A stretch of 33,296 bases of DNA, taken from NCBI GenBank assembly GCA_944385275.1, contig CALWWP010000003.1, forward strand, positions 1 through 33,296. Direction: 5' to 3'. Every line of letters begins with the position of its first letter. The stretch's first letter is position 1. Made by a program: the position numbers and the translations under genes. Below the pieces are notes generated by a model, which made no database searches, was not told the DNA's origin, and was given only the letters and a program-made list of their open reading frames with translations. This document shows positions 23,099 to 33,004 of the stretch, in pieces. Origin of the DNA: an uncultured Oscillospiraceae bacterium (lineage in GTDB: Bacteria; Bacillota; Clostridia; Oscillospirales; Oscillospiraceae).

Positions 23099-24108
23099 TA
23101 CAGCTTCTGGAACACCTGTGTACTTTGTCCGGCGTTTCTGGTGATGAAAAAGAAGTGTCAGATTTTATCGAGCAATATGCGTCTTCTTATGCGGATGAGG
23201 TACACAGAGATACAATGGGGAATGTCATTGTATTTAAAAAAGGAAGGCGCGTCCCCGAGAAAAGAGTCATGCTTGCGGCTCATATGGATGAAGTCGGAGT
23301 GATAGTTACGGCAATAACAGAGGACGGATATTTGAAATTTGACGCCGTCGGGGGTATAGACCGCAGGGTGATCATCGGGAAACAGGTTTTTATAGGCCCG
23401 CACAGAGTCGCGGGCGTTATTTCCCTAAAGGCCTATCATTTGACGGAAAAAGATGAGGAAAATACTATACCCAAGCTGCAGTCGCTGTATATTGACATTG
23501 GTGCAAGAAGCAGAGAAGATGCAGAAAAACAGGTGAAGCTTGGAGATACTGGCTCATTTGCGCCGGAGACGGTCAGATTTGGAAATGGCTTCCTAAAAGC
23601 AAAGGCGATAGATGATAGGATAGGCTGTGCAGTAATGCTCAAGCTGATGGAAGAGGAACTGCCGATAGACTGTTATTTTTCGTTTACTGTTCAGGAAGAA
23701 GTAGGATGCCGCGGAGCGCTAGCTCTGGCGTTTCAGGTGAAGCCGGAGATTGCCCTGATTTTGGAGGGAACTACAGCTGTCGACATACCGACGAACAAGG
23801 GAAGCGCAAAGGTATGCGTTGCAGGCGGCGGTCCGGTGATACCGTTTATGGACAGGGCTACGATATACAACAGGGTTCTGTACGGTATGCTGACCAAACT
23901 TGCGGATGAAAACGGAATACCTTGGCAGACCAAGACCCAGATAGCGGGAGGAACGGACGCCTCAGTGATACAGCGTTCCGGCAGGGGAACAGCGGTTGCG
24001 GCTCTTTCTGCTGCGGTGCGTTACATCCACTCGCCGTCAAGTACGGCAAGCATAAAAGATCTTGAGAATATTTTAAAACTGGCCAAATTATTTGTTGCGG
24101 CGATATAG
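23089..24108 (+). CDS. M42 family metallopeptidase, copy 2
   Basis: A 339-residue paralogue of the preceding protein. It has AAHMDEVGVIV, AIDDRIGCAVML, the Glu pair QEEVGCRGA and HSPSS near the C-terminus. Where copy 1 has VDVTHAS, this protein has LEGTTAVDIP, a subtype in which Glu replaces Asp as metal ligand. This may change metal or substrate choice. GIPWQTKTQIAGGTDASVIQ is also typical of the second subtype. The ATG lies inside the end of copy 1 (10-bp overlap, ATGGAATTGA) with GGGAGG upstream, so the two are translationally coupled. M42 proteins can form mixed complexes in some archaea; whether these two do so is unknown. Confidence 0.93.
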   Translation: MELIQLLEHLCTLSGVSGDEKEVSDFIEQYASSYADEVHRDTMGNVIVFKKGRRVPEKRVMLAAHMDEVGVIVTAITEDGYLKFDAVGGIDRRVIIGKQVFIGPHRVAGVISLKAYHLTEKDEENTIPKLQSLYIDIGARSREDAEKQVKLGDTGSFAPETVRFGNGFLKAKAIDDRIGCAVMLKLMEEELPIDCYFSFTVQEEVGCRGALALAFQVKPEIALILEGTTAVDIPTNKGSAKVCVAGGGPVIPFMDRATIYNRVLYGMLTKLADENGIPWQTKTQIAGGTDASVIQRSGRGTAVAALSAAVRYIHSPSSTASIKDLENILKLAKLFVAAI

Positions 24109-24120
24109 AGAGGAAAAACT

Positions 24121-25371
24121 ATGGAACAGACGAAAAAACAGCAGAGGCTTTCCGAACTTTCAGAAAAAGCCATGGCTGCTGCTGCAAAACAATTTGAACA
24201 GATAGACTATATAGCTGAGAAAAACACATGTAAGGTTCTGGATGCATTTCGGAATCACAGAGTATCCGAGACATTTTTTTCCGGAAGTACAGGGTACGGG
24301 TACGGAGACAAGGGAAGAGAATCACTTGATGAGATATATGCTGAGATATTTGGAACAGAAGCCGCAATAGTGCGCATTGGATTTGTAAACGGAACTCACG
24401 CACTGGCAACTGCAATTTTTGCGCCTCTTGCACCGGGAGACACGATGCTGTCTGTAAGCGGAGCGCCGTACGATACACTTCAAAACTCGATAGGTATGAA
24501 AGACGCCCGCTACGGTTCGCTGTGTTATTATGGAGTGAAATATTCTCAGGTTGAATTGAATGAGAAAGGCGAGCTGGATTACCCAAAGATAGAAGAAGCC
24601 TTAAAAGACAGCACGGTAAAAGAGGTGTTTGTACAACGCTCAAGGGGATATTCCACACGTCCGGCTATACCTGTCGACGAGATAGGAAAGTTGTGCGGAT
24701 TTGTACACGAACGCAGGCCGGATGCATGTGTGGTAGTCGATAACTGCTACGGAGAATTTGTTGAGCTGAAAGAGCCGAGCGATGTCGGAGCGGATCTTAT
24801 AGCAGGTTCCCTTATAAAGAACCCCGGAGGGGGACTGGCGCCTACCGGCGGATATGTAGCTGGCAGGAAGGATCTTGTGGAGGCTGCAGCAGAAAGACTG
24901 ACGGCTCCGGGCATAGGCGGAGAATGCGGCGCAACGCTGGGGATGAATAGATATCTGTACCAAGGACTGTTCATGGCGCCGCACACAGTTGCCCAAGCGC
25001 TTAAGACAGCTGTATATGCTTCTGCTGTGTTTGAGCAAATGGGTTACCGTGTTTTGCCGGGACCTAATGAAGTCAGGCATGATATTATTCAGATGATAGA
25101 GCTGGGAAGCCCTGAAATGATGAAGCGCTTTTGCGAGGGCATACAGCAGGGGGCTCCGGTGGATTCGTTTGTGGTGCCGGAACCGTGGGCCATGCCGGGA
25201 TACGACGACAACGTCATAATGGCGGCGGGAGCATTTATACAGGGCGCGTCAATAGAGCTTTCCGCAGATGGGCCGATACGCGAGCCGTACACGATCTATT
25301 TGCAGGGCGGACTTACGTTTGAATCCGGAAAGATAGGGATACAGCGCGCAGCAGAGCTGTTGATGGAATAA
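24121..25371 (+). CDS. PLP-dependent methionine gamma-lyase-like protein (PF06838, 'aluminium resistance')
   Basis: A 416-residue pyridoxal-phosphate enzyme of the fold-type I Cys/Met metabolism superfamily. It matches the group named aluminium resistance protein or YnbB. The cofactor Lys is K233 (GSLIKNPGGGLAP), and the Asp that contacts the pyridine nitrogen is D207 (VVDNCYGEF). Other landmarks are the glycine-rich GSTGYGYGDKGRESLDEIYA and GFVNGTHALATAIFA. Its true substrate is unsettled in the family; the aluminium label comes from early annotation and should not be taken as function. AGAGGAA lies before the ATG. It lies 12 bases after the second M42 gene and 42 before yunB. Confidence 0.92.
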   Translation: MEQTKKQQRLSELSEKAMAAAAKQFEQIDYIAEKNTCKVLDAFRNHRVSETFFSGSTGYGYGDKGRESLDEIYAEIFGTEAAIVRIGFVNGTHALATAIFAPLAPGDTMLSVSGAPYDTLQNSIGMKDARYGSLCYYGVKYSQVELNEKGELDYPKIEEALKDSTVKEVFVQRSRGYSTRPAIPVDEIGKLCGFVHERRPDACVVVDNCYGEFVELKEPSDVGADLIAGSLIKNPGGGLAPTGGYVAGRKDLVEAAAERLTAPGIGGECGATLGMNRYLYQGLFMAPHTVAQALKTAVYASAVFEQMGYRVLPGPNEVRHDIIQMIELGSPEMMKRFCEGIQQGAPVDSFVVPEPWAMPGYDDNVIMAAGAFIQGASIELSADGPIREPYTIYLQGGLTFESGKIGIQRAAELLME

Positions 25372-25413
25372 TATTTTAGAAGTAGAATATATATGGCATA
25401 AGAGGTGAGACTT

Positions 25414-26118
25414 ATGCTGTCAGTACACCGCATTCATCTGCTTAGGAGAGCTCGTACTGCGGGAGGACGGGTAAGCGGTACGATATTTGTACTTGGTCTT
25501 ATGCTTTTGATAATGGTGCTGCTGCTGGCATACCGTATATCGCCCTTAGTTGAGGAAATGGCAGTTGCAGAAGTAAGGAATGAAGTTACTACGGCGGTGA
25601 ACCACGCTATTGCTGAACGTATGTCTGAAGGGGAATTGACATATCATAAGCTTGTAAGCGTTGAAAAAGATTCTACGGGTGAAGTGTCGGCGATCGTTAC
25701 CAATATGTCGTATATAAACCAGCTTCAGGCTAAACTGTCGAATTCAATAATTACGGAAGTATCTAAAAAAGAGACAGCGGAATTGTATATTCCTTCCGGA
25801 AATCTGATAGGAGGCGTACTGTTTTCGGGACGCGGACCGGGTATTCCGGTAAAAATCGTTTCCGTAGGAGCTGTTTCAACGAATTTTAGAAATGTATTTG
25901 AATCTACCGGCATAAATCAAACGCTGCACCAGATAGTTTTGGATGTTTTGGTAACAGTGAGCATACTGCTGCCGGGAAATACTGTTTCAGCTGAAGTAGA
26001 GGCTTCTGTGACGGTAGCTGAGACCGTGCTCGTAGGGGATGTGCCGGAGAGCTATATGTATTTCGAGGGCAGTGAAAACTGGGACAGCAATCTTGAGAAA
26101 TTTGATATTCTCCATTGA
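25414..26118 (+). CDS. yunB: Sporulation protein YunB
   Basis: A 234-residue protein with one N-terminal membrane segment (about 20-42, FVLGLMLLIMVLLLAYRISP) and an extracytoplasmic part. The order EEMAVAEVRNEVTTAVNHAI, IVTNMSYINQLQAKLSN, IPSGNLIGGVLFSGRGPGIP and SVGAVSTNFRNVFESTGINQ is typical of YunB, a mother-cell (sigma-E controlled in Bacillus) sporulation protein of unclear biochemical role. The ATG at 25414 has AGAGGTGA six bases upstream; a GTG three codons earlier (25405) overlaps that site. No convincing sigma-E promoter is seen in the 42-base gap, so it may be read from upstream or from a promoter I cannot recognise. It lies 15 bases before ligA. Confidence 0.93.
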   Translation: MLSVHRIHLLRRARTAGGRVSGTIFVLGLMLLIMVLLLAYRISPLVEEMAVAEVRNEVTTAVNHAIAERMSEGELTYHKLVSVEKDSTGEVSAIVTNMSYINQLQAKLSNSIITEVSKKETAELYIPSGNLIGGVLFSGRGPGIPVKIVSVGAVSTNFRNVFESTGINQTLHQIVLDVLVTVSILLPGNTVSAEVEASVTVAETVLVGDVPESYMYFEGSENWDSNLEKFDILH

Positions 26119-26121
26119 TAA

Positions 26122-28113
<1,992 letters not shown>

Positions 28114-28141
28114 AAAATATGAGGAAAATTTAAATTTCTAC

Positions 28142-28170
28142 TTGTCAAAAACTAAAGGCTATGATATACT
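28142..28170 (+). promoter_or_regulatory. Sigma-A promoter of tRNA-Cys
   Basis: -35 TTGTCA (28142-28147), 17-bp spacer and -10 TATACT (28165-28170). The tRNA begins 28 bases downstream of the -10. Confidence 0.8.
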
Positions 28171-28197
28171 AAGCATCGCCAGATTTTAATAGCCTTC

Positions 28198-28272
<75 letters not shown>

Positions 28273-28273
28273 T

Positions 28274-28305
28274 GATAACCCCAACTGCATGTAGTTGGGG
28301 TTATC
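28274..28305 (+). terminator. Hairpin directly after tRNA-Cys
   Basis: A 13-bp perfect stem (28274-28286 with 28293-28305) with loop GCATGT starts one base after the tRNA's CCA. The following sequence CATATTTC is only mildly T-rich, so termination may be partial and some transcripts may continue into the aldo/keto reductase gene. Confidence 0.7.
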
Positions 28306-28330
28306 CATATTTCGGGGAGTGTGTGCTTTG

Positions 28331-29512
28331 ATGCAGTATAGGACCAATAAGCAGGGAGAGCCCATATCGATACTTGGTTACGGATGTATGCGTTTTTCCA
28401 AAGATAAGCTTGGTAAAACAGAGCTTGACAAAACTGAACGCGAAATTTCAGCAGCGATAGAAAACGGAGTAAACTACTTTGATACGGCGTATATATATCC
28501 CGGAAGCGAAGAGGCTCTAGGAGAAGTTCTCCACAGACTTCAGATTCGAGATAAAGTGCAGATTGCAACAAAGCTTCCTCATTATCTATCCAAAAGTATA
28601 GCTACGATGGACAAGCTTTTTTATGAACAGCTTAAGAGATTAAAAACAGATCGTGTAGACTACTATCTTATGCACATGCTGAACGATATTGGAACATGGG
28701 AAAAGTGGAGAACTCTTGGGGTTGAAGATTGGATATCGGATAAAATGGCAAAAGGCGAGATAGGACATATTGGATTTTCTTTCCACGGCCACAGCGACAT
28801 GTTCAAGAAAATAGTAGACTCATATGACTGGGATTTTTGCCAGATACAGTACAATTATATTGACGAAGTAAGTCAGGCAGGACGGATAGGTCTTCAGCAT
28901 GCTGCTTCTAAGGGGATACCTGTTATCATTATGGAACCTCTGAGAGGGGGACGTTTAGCAGATCCGGCCTCTCCTCTTGCGCGTAAGATGTTTGAACAAA
29001 ATCCACGCGGGTGGAGTCCGGCGGAATGGGGTCTGCGCTGGCTGTGGGATCAGCCTGAGGTCACTTGCGTACTTTCTGGAATGAATTCTATTGAGATGGT
29101 AGAGGAAAACTGCAGAGCGGCTTCAGAATCAAGCGCGAATATGCTGACGGATGAAGACAGGCTGTTTATCCAAGCGGTCAAGGAGGCCATAAACGGGACG
29201 TCAAAGGTTTCTTGTACTGGATGCGGATACTGTATGCCATGTCCCGCAGGCATAGATATCCCCAATACGTTTAGAGCGTATAATGTGATGTTTACTGAGA
29301 GCAAGAGGGCTGGAAGAATGGACTACTTGCGTTGCACGGCCTTTAGCAGGAGTACAAAGAGCGTGTCTCAGTGTATTGACTGCGGACGCTGCGAAAGCCG
29401 GTGTCCACAGCAGATAAAAATTAGAGAAGAATTGAAAAAAGCATCTAGGGAATTGGAAACTATAGGCTATAAAGTGATAAAAAAAGGCGTAGATATTTTA
29501 AAACTCTGGTGA
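28331..29512 (+). CDS. Aldo/keto reductase with C-terminal two-cluster ferredoxin domain
   Basis: A 393-residue cytosolic oxidoreductase. The N-terminal AKR barrel has the catalytic tetrad D51, Y56, K81 and H115 (FDTAYIY, ATKLP, YLMHML). The C-terminal 110 residues hold eight Cys in two 4Fe-4S patterns: C295, C298, C301, C304 (CTGCGYCMPC) and C348, C351, C354, C358 (CIDCGRCESRC). The family is common in anaerobes and is thought to pass electrons between NAD(P)H or a carbonyl substrate and iron-sulfur carriers; the real substrate is unknown. The ATG at 28331 starts the barrel signature (YRTNKQGEPISILGYGCMR). GGGGAG lies 12 bases upstream, rather far; TTG at 28328 is an alternative. It stands alone between hairpins. 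Confidence 0.92.
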   Translation: MQYRTNKQGEPISILGYGCMRFSKDKLGKTELDKTEREISAAIENGVNYFDTAYIYPGSEEALGEVLHRLQIRDKVQIATKLPHYLSKSIATMDKLFYEQLKRLKTDRVDYYLMHMLNDIGTWEKWRTLGVEDWISDKMAKGEIGHIGFSFHGHSDMFKKIVDSYDWDFCQIQYNYIDEVSQAGRIGLQHAASKGIPVIIMEPLRGGRLADPASPLARKMFEQNPRGWSPAEWGLRWLWDQPEVTCVLSGMNSIEMVEENCRAASESSANMLTDEDRLFIQAVKEAINGTSKVSCTGCGYCMPCPAGIDIPNTFRAYNVMFTESKRAGRMDYLRCTAFSRSTKSVSQCIDCGRCESRCPQQIKIREELKKASRELETIGYKVIKKGVDILKLW

Positions 29513-29514
29513 AC

Positions 29515-29547
29515 AAAACCTCCCTGAAATATTTTCAGGGAGGTTTT
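29515..29547. terminator. Bidirectional terminator between convergent genes
   Basis: AAAACCTCCCTGAAA (29515-29529) pairs with 29533-29547. The A and T runs on both sides make it usable for the aldo/keto reductase and for the minus-strand HAD gene. Confidence 0.9.
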
Positions 29548-29551
29548 ATTT

Positions 29552-30196
29552 TTAAATAAGTGTTAAAATATCTTCCGGATTTTTAAGTATAAAGTCAGCT
29601 CCAGCTCTAATAAGCTCAGCCTCGCCGCGGAAGCCCCAAGAGGCGCCGAGAGAGGCCATACCGGTGTTTTTAGCAAACAGTATATCGACATCGCTGTCCC
29701 CGACAAATGCTGCCTGTTCCGGTTTTAGATTCAGACTTTCGAGCGCTGAAAGCCCAAGCTCAGCCGAGGGCTTTAGAGGACGCATTTCGTCTGAACCCCA
29801 AATGAGATCGAATGATACCATTGAAAAATATTGCCTTACAAGCAGATTTGCAGTGCGGTCTTCCTTATTTGTTATTATGCCAAGCAGGATGCCTTTGTTA
29901 AACAGAGCTTGAAGTGTTCGAACTATTCCCAAATATGCTTTTGTAGCGGCAGTGTACTGTGGATTGTAAAAGCTGCGTATTCTCTGTAGCTCAGAGGAAC
30001 TGGTGCCGGCAGGCGCAGCACGCCTTATAGCTTCTGAGATACCGCTACCAACGATTAGACCATATTCATCAAGTCTCCGCTCTGGATAGCCTGCGTCTTT
30101 TAGAGCCCTGTTATATGACATTGCAAGATCGTATTTTGTATCTAAAAGAGTTCCGTCCATGTCAAATAGAATGGCTTTCCATTTGTTCTTTTTCAT
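29552..30196 (-). CDS. HAD-superfamily phosphatase (phosphoglycolate phosphatase-like)
   Basis: A 214-residue cytosolic hydrolase. HAD motif I is FDMDGTLLDT, with the nucleophile D11 and the acid D13. Motif II is GIITNKED (Thr), motif III is the Lys of LKPSAELG, and motif IV is VGDSDVDILFA. A helical cap (about 18-90) is inserted after motif I, as in Gph and PpaX enzymes. The ending KNPEDILTLI is typical. The natural substrate cannot be assigned. The ATG has AGGGGG seven bases upstream. It is monocistronic, transcribed divergently from dxs, with a near-consensus promoter. Confidence 0.92.
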   Translation of the reverse strand: MKKNKWKAILFDMDGTLLDTKYDLAMSYNRALKDAGYPERRLDEYGLIVGSGISEAIRRAAPAGTSSSELQRIRSFYNPQYTAATKAYLGIVRTLQALFNKGILLGIITNKEDRTANLLVRQYFSMVSFDLIWGSDEMRPLKPSAELGLSALESLNLKPEQAAFVGDSDVDILFAKNTGMASLGASWGFRGEAELIRAGADFILKNPEDILTLI

Positions 30197-30217
30197 TGTG
30201 CACCCCCTTTATCTGCT

Positions 30218-30246
30218 ATTGTAATGGAATTTGATTTAAATTACAA
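30218..30246 (-). promoter_or_regulatory. Sigma-A promoter of the HAD phosphatase gene
   Basis: On the minus strand: -35 TTGTAA (30241-30246), 17-bp spacer and -10 TACAAT (30218-30223). Its -35 box touches the left arm of the inverted repeat at 30244-30282. Confidence 0.72.
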
Positions 30247-30282
30247 TGTTTGACAGCGAATAATTTTCACTGTTAAACATTG
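30244..30282. repeat. 13-bp inverted repeat between the HAD and dxs promoters
   Basis: CAATGTTTGACAG (30244-30256) and CTGTTAAACATTG (30270-30282) are inverted with one mismatch, separated by 13 bases. The arms overlap the -35 of the HAD promoter on the left and the -35 of the dxs promoter on the right. This placement suits an operator for a dimeric regulator. A simple RNA hairpin role is unlikely, because both promoters point outward from it. Confidence 0.6.
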
Positions 30283-30308
30283 AAAATATTCATAAATTTT
30301 GATAAAAT
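30280..30308 (+). promoter_or_regulatory. Sigma-A promoter of dxs
   Basis: -35 TTGAAA (30280-30285), 17-bp spacer and -10 TAAAAT (30303-30308), giving a leader of about 26 bases. A further TTGACA at 30250 has no good -10 partner. Confidence 0.72.
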
Positions 30309-30341
30309 ATTAAGACTTTATAAAGTACAGGTCGTGACACA

Positions 30342-32198
30342 GTGAATATTTTAAATCGTATTTCTTCGCCCGAAGATGTAAAGGCGCTTCCTGTAGACCA
30401 GCTGGAGGAGCTTTGCAGTGAAATACGGGATTATTTAATAGACAGAGTATCTAAAAACGGCGGACATTTGTCATCAAATCTGGGTATCGTAGAGCTTACG
30501 GTAGCCTTACACCGCGTATTTGACACCAGTGTAGACAGATTAGTTTTTGATGTTGGGCATCAGAGCTATGTACATAAGTTGATTACAGGCAGAAGAGAAC
30601 AGTTTTGCACACTTAGACAGCTGAATGGACTTTCAGGCTTTCCGAAGCCAAAGGAGAGCATACATGATGCGTTTATTGCGGGGCATGCTTCAAATTCGAT
30701 ATCGGTAGCATTGGGAATGGCTCGCAGCAGGAGCATTTTAAATCAAGATTATAATGTAATAGCGTTGATAGGAGACGGAGCATTGAGCGGCGGTATGGCA
30801 TATGAGGCGCTTAATGATGCAGGAGAAAGTGGAGAACGTCTAATAGTCATTTTAAATGACAATGGCATGTCGATTGCCCCTAGTGTGGGCGGCATGGCAA
30901 AACAGCTTGCAAGACAGCGTGTAAAACCGGCTTACTATAGTTTTAAGAAGAACTACCGCAAGTTTATGTATAAGACGGCCGTCGGCAGAAAAGTGTATAG
31001 ATTTACTCACAATTTGAAGACAGCTGTCAAGAATATGATACTCCACTGCAGTATGTTTGAAGAGATGGGTTTCCAGTATGTGGGTCCTGTAGATGGGCAC
31101 AATTTAGAGCAGCTGACATATTTTTTGAACTCTGCTAAAAATATGTCCGGGCCGGTGTTAGTGCATGTGGTTACGCAGAAGGGAAGAGGATACTCTTTTT
31201 CAGAAAAAGATCCGGGTATTTATCATGGCGTAGGTAAGTTTAACAGTAAAATTGGTTTGGACACAAAGCACGGCATGACTTTTTCGGATGTTTTTGGAAG
31301 TACTTTGACGGAGCTTGCCCAAAACGACGGGAGAGTATGTGCTATTACGGCGGCTATGCGTTCCGGAGTGGGACTAAATCAATTTGCGGTAGCTTATCCA
31401 GAAAGATTTTTTGATGTTGGGATTGCAGAAGAGCATGCCGTGGCAATGGCTGCTGGTATGGCAAAACAGGGACTGGTGCCGGTATTTGCCGTATATTCTA
31501 CATTTTTACAGCGTTCATTTGATATGCTCATACACGACGTTGCACTCCAAAATCTGCACGTTGTATTTGCCGTAGACAGAGCTGGGATAGTAGGTGAAGA
31601 CGGAGAAACACATCAGGGTGTGTTTGACATCGCCTTTTTATCTGAAGTTCCCAATATGCAGGTACTGTGTCCGAGCAATTACAGAGAATTAAAAGAGATG
31701 CTGAGGGCAGCTGTAGAAGAGATGACGGGACCAGTGGCGATACGGTATCCCAAGGGAACTCAGGGTGCATATGACGGTTTATCAGCGGAGCCCACAGAGT
31801 GTATTAGGAATGGAAAAGATGTAACTCTTGTAGGATATGGGATTATGATAAACGAGCTGCTGGGAGCTGCAAATATTCTTGAACAGCACGGTGTATGCGC
31901 TGAAGTCATCAAGATAAATCGCACCGCGCCGCTGGATTGTACTCCTATAGTGAAATCAGTTCAAAAAACAGGCTTGCTTTTGACTGCGGAGGAAGCGGCG
32001 GCGGCAAATTCTGTCGGGATGCAGATATCATCAGAGTTTGAGCTCGCAGGCGTTGATACTAAAGGGATATGTCTTATAAATTTAAAAGACGGTATAGTGC
32101 AGCACGGGAAGCCTGATCAGCTTAGAGCTATATATGGCCTTGATGCGGCTGCAATTGCGGAAAAGGCAATGAACATGGTGAACGAGGTGCGGATATGA
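30342..32198 (+). CDS. dxs: 1-deoxy-D-xylulose-5-phosphate synthase
   Basis: A 618-residue TPP enzyme that condenses pyruvate and glyceraldehyde 3-phosphate, the first step of the MEP isoprenoid pathway (also feeding thiamine and pyridoxal synthesis). Landmarks: GGHLSSNLGIVELTVALH, FDVGHQSYVHKL, GHASNSISVALGMA and the TPP/Mg motif GDGALSGGMAYEALN. The second domain has DVGIAEEHAVAMAAGMA (catalytic Glu) and DRAGIVGEDGETHQGVFD. The C-terminal transketolase-like domain has NRTAPLD. The length is normal for the family. The GTG start at 30342 is used because no other start lies nearby in frame; the ribosome binding site is weak (CAGGTC). It overlaps tlyA by four bases (ATGA). Confidence 0.96.
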   Translation: MNILNRISSPEDVKALPVDQLEELCSEIRDYLIDRVSKNGGHLSSNLGIVELTVALHRVFDTSVDRLVFDVGHQSYVHKLITGRREQFCTLRQLNGLSGFPKPKESIHDAFIAGHASNSISVALGMARSRSILNQDYNVIALIGDGALSGGMAYEALNDAGESGERLIVILNDNGMSIAPSVGGMAKQLARQRVKPAYYSFKKNYRKFMYKTAVGRKVYRFTHNLKTAVKNMILHCSMFEEMGFQYVGPVDGHNLEQLTYFLNSAKNMSGPVLVHVVTQKGRGYSFSEKDPGIYHGVGKFNSKIGLDTKHGMTFSDVFGSTLTELAQNDGRVCAITAAMRSGVGLNQFAVAYPERFFDVGIAEEHAVAMAAGMAKQGLVPVFAVYSTFLQRSFDMLIHDVALQNLHVVFAVDRAGIVGEDGETHQGVFDIAFLSEVPNMQVLCPSNYRELKEMLRAAVEEMTGPVAIRYPKGTQGAYDGLSAEPTECIRNGKDVTLVGYGIMINELLGAANILEQHGVCAEVIKINRTAPLDCTPIVKSVQKTGLLLTAEEAAAANSVGMQISSEFELAGVDTKGICLINLKDGIVQHGKPDQLRAIYGLDAAAIAEKAMNMVNEVRI

Positions 32199-32986
32199 AG
32201 ATTCGTTTGGATATGTTGCTGTTTCAGCGCGGCCTTACGGATAGCAGGGAAAGAGCTAAGACGGAGATCATGAGCGGTACTGTTTTTGTAAATGGACAGC
32301 GCATAGATAAACCAGGTACCCAGGTGAATGAAGACGCACATATAGAAATGAAACATCCCCATTTGGAATTTGTAAGCCGTGGAGGTCTAAAGCTACAGAA
32401 AGCATTAAGAGTATTTGACATCAGCCCGATGGGAAAGATATGTATAGACTGTGGAGCCTCAACTGGAGGATTCACGGACTGCCTGTTGAAAGGCGGGGCC
32501 GCTAAGGTATATGCAGTTGACGTGGGCTACGGGCAGCTTGCATGGAGCATTCGGAGCGATAAGAGAGTAGTGACTATGGAACGCACTAATGTGCGATATG
32601 TCACACGCGAGCAGATACCGGATCCGATCCAGCTTGCGGTAATTGACGTTTCGTTTATTTCACTGCGCCTTGTTTTGCCCGCTGTAAAATCCCTGCTGGC
32701 TCCAGAAGGAGAGGTAGTTTGTCTAATTAAACCTCAATTTGAAGCGGGTAAAGATAAGGTGGGGAAAAAAGGTGTAGTGAGGGATCCGAAGATACATGAG
32801 GAAGTATTGCTTGAATTTGTAAAGAACGCTTCCGAACTTGGATTTGCCGTTAAAGACATCTCATTTTCACCGATAAGAGGTCCTGAGGGCAATATTGAGT
32901 ATCTGGGATATTTGACTCAAGATGAAGATAGTTATGCTGTAGATATAGAGAGAGTTGTTGCCATGTCTCACGAAGACCTGAAGTAA
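32195..32986 (+). CDS. tlyA: TlyA family rRNA 2'-O-methyltransferase (hemolysin A-like)
   Basis: A 263-residue RNA methyltransferase. The N-terminal S4 RNA-binding domain (about 1-60: IRLDMLLFQRGLTDSRERAK, GTVFVNGQRIDKPG) is followed by an FtsJ-like SAM domain with VSRGGLKLQKAL, DCGASTGGFTDCLL, AVDVGYGQLAW, IDVSFISLRLVLPAV and IKPQFEAGK. In mycobacteria TlyA methylates C1409 of 16S and C1920 of 23S rRNA, and its loss gives capreomycin resistance; other Firmicutes may carry the type that modifies only 23S rRNA. The hemolysin name is historical. The start ATG overlaps the dxs stop (ATGA), so translation is coupled. It lies 18 bases before the NAD kinase gene. Confidence 0.95.
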   Translation: MKIRLDMLLFQRGLTDSRERAKTEIMSGTVFVNGQRIDKPGTQVNEDAHIEMKHPHLEFVSRGGLKLQKALRVFDISPMGKICIDCGASTGGFTDCLLKGGAAKVYAVDVGYGQLAWSIRSDKRVVTMERTNVRYVTREQIPDPIQLAVIDVSFISLRLVLPAVKSLLAPEGEVVCLIKPQFEAGKDKVGKKGVVRDPKIHEEVLLEFVKNASELGFAVKDISFSPIRGPEGNIEYLGYLTQDEDSYAVDIERVVAMSHEDLK

Positions 32987-33004
32987 AGAGGAGAGAGAAG
33001 TGAA

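Noticed and set aside
25372..25413. Sigma-E promoter for yunB
   Set aside because: GAATAT and CATAAGA are present, but no pairing gives the 13-15 bp spacing needed.
30250..30278. Second dxs promoter from TTGACA at 30250
   Set aside because: At 16-18 bp spacing the only -10 candidates match the consensus at three of six positions or fewer; the promoter at 30280-30308 is far better.
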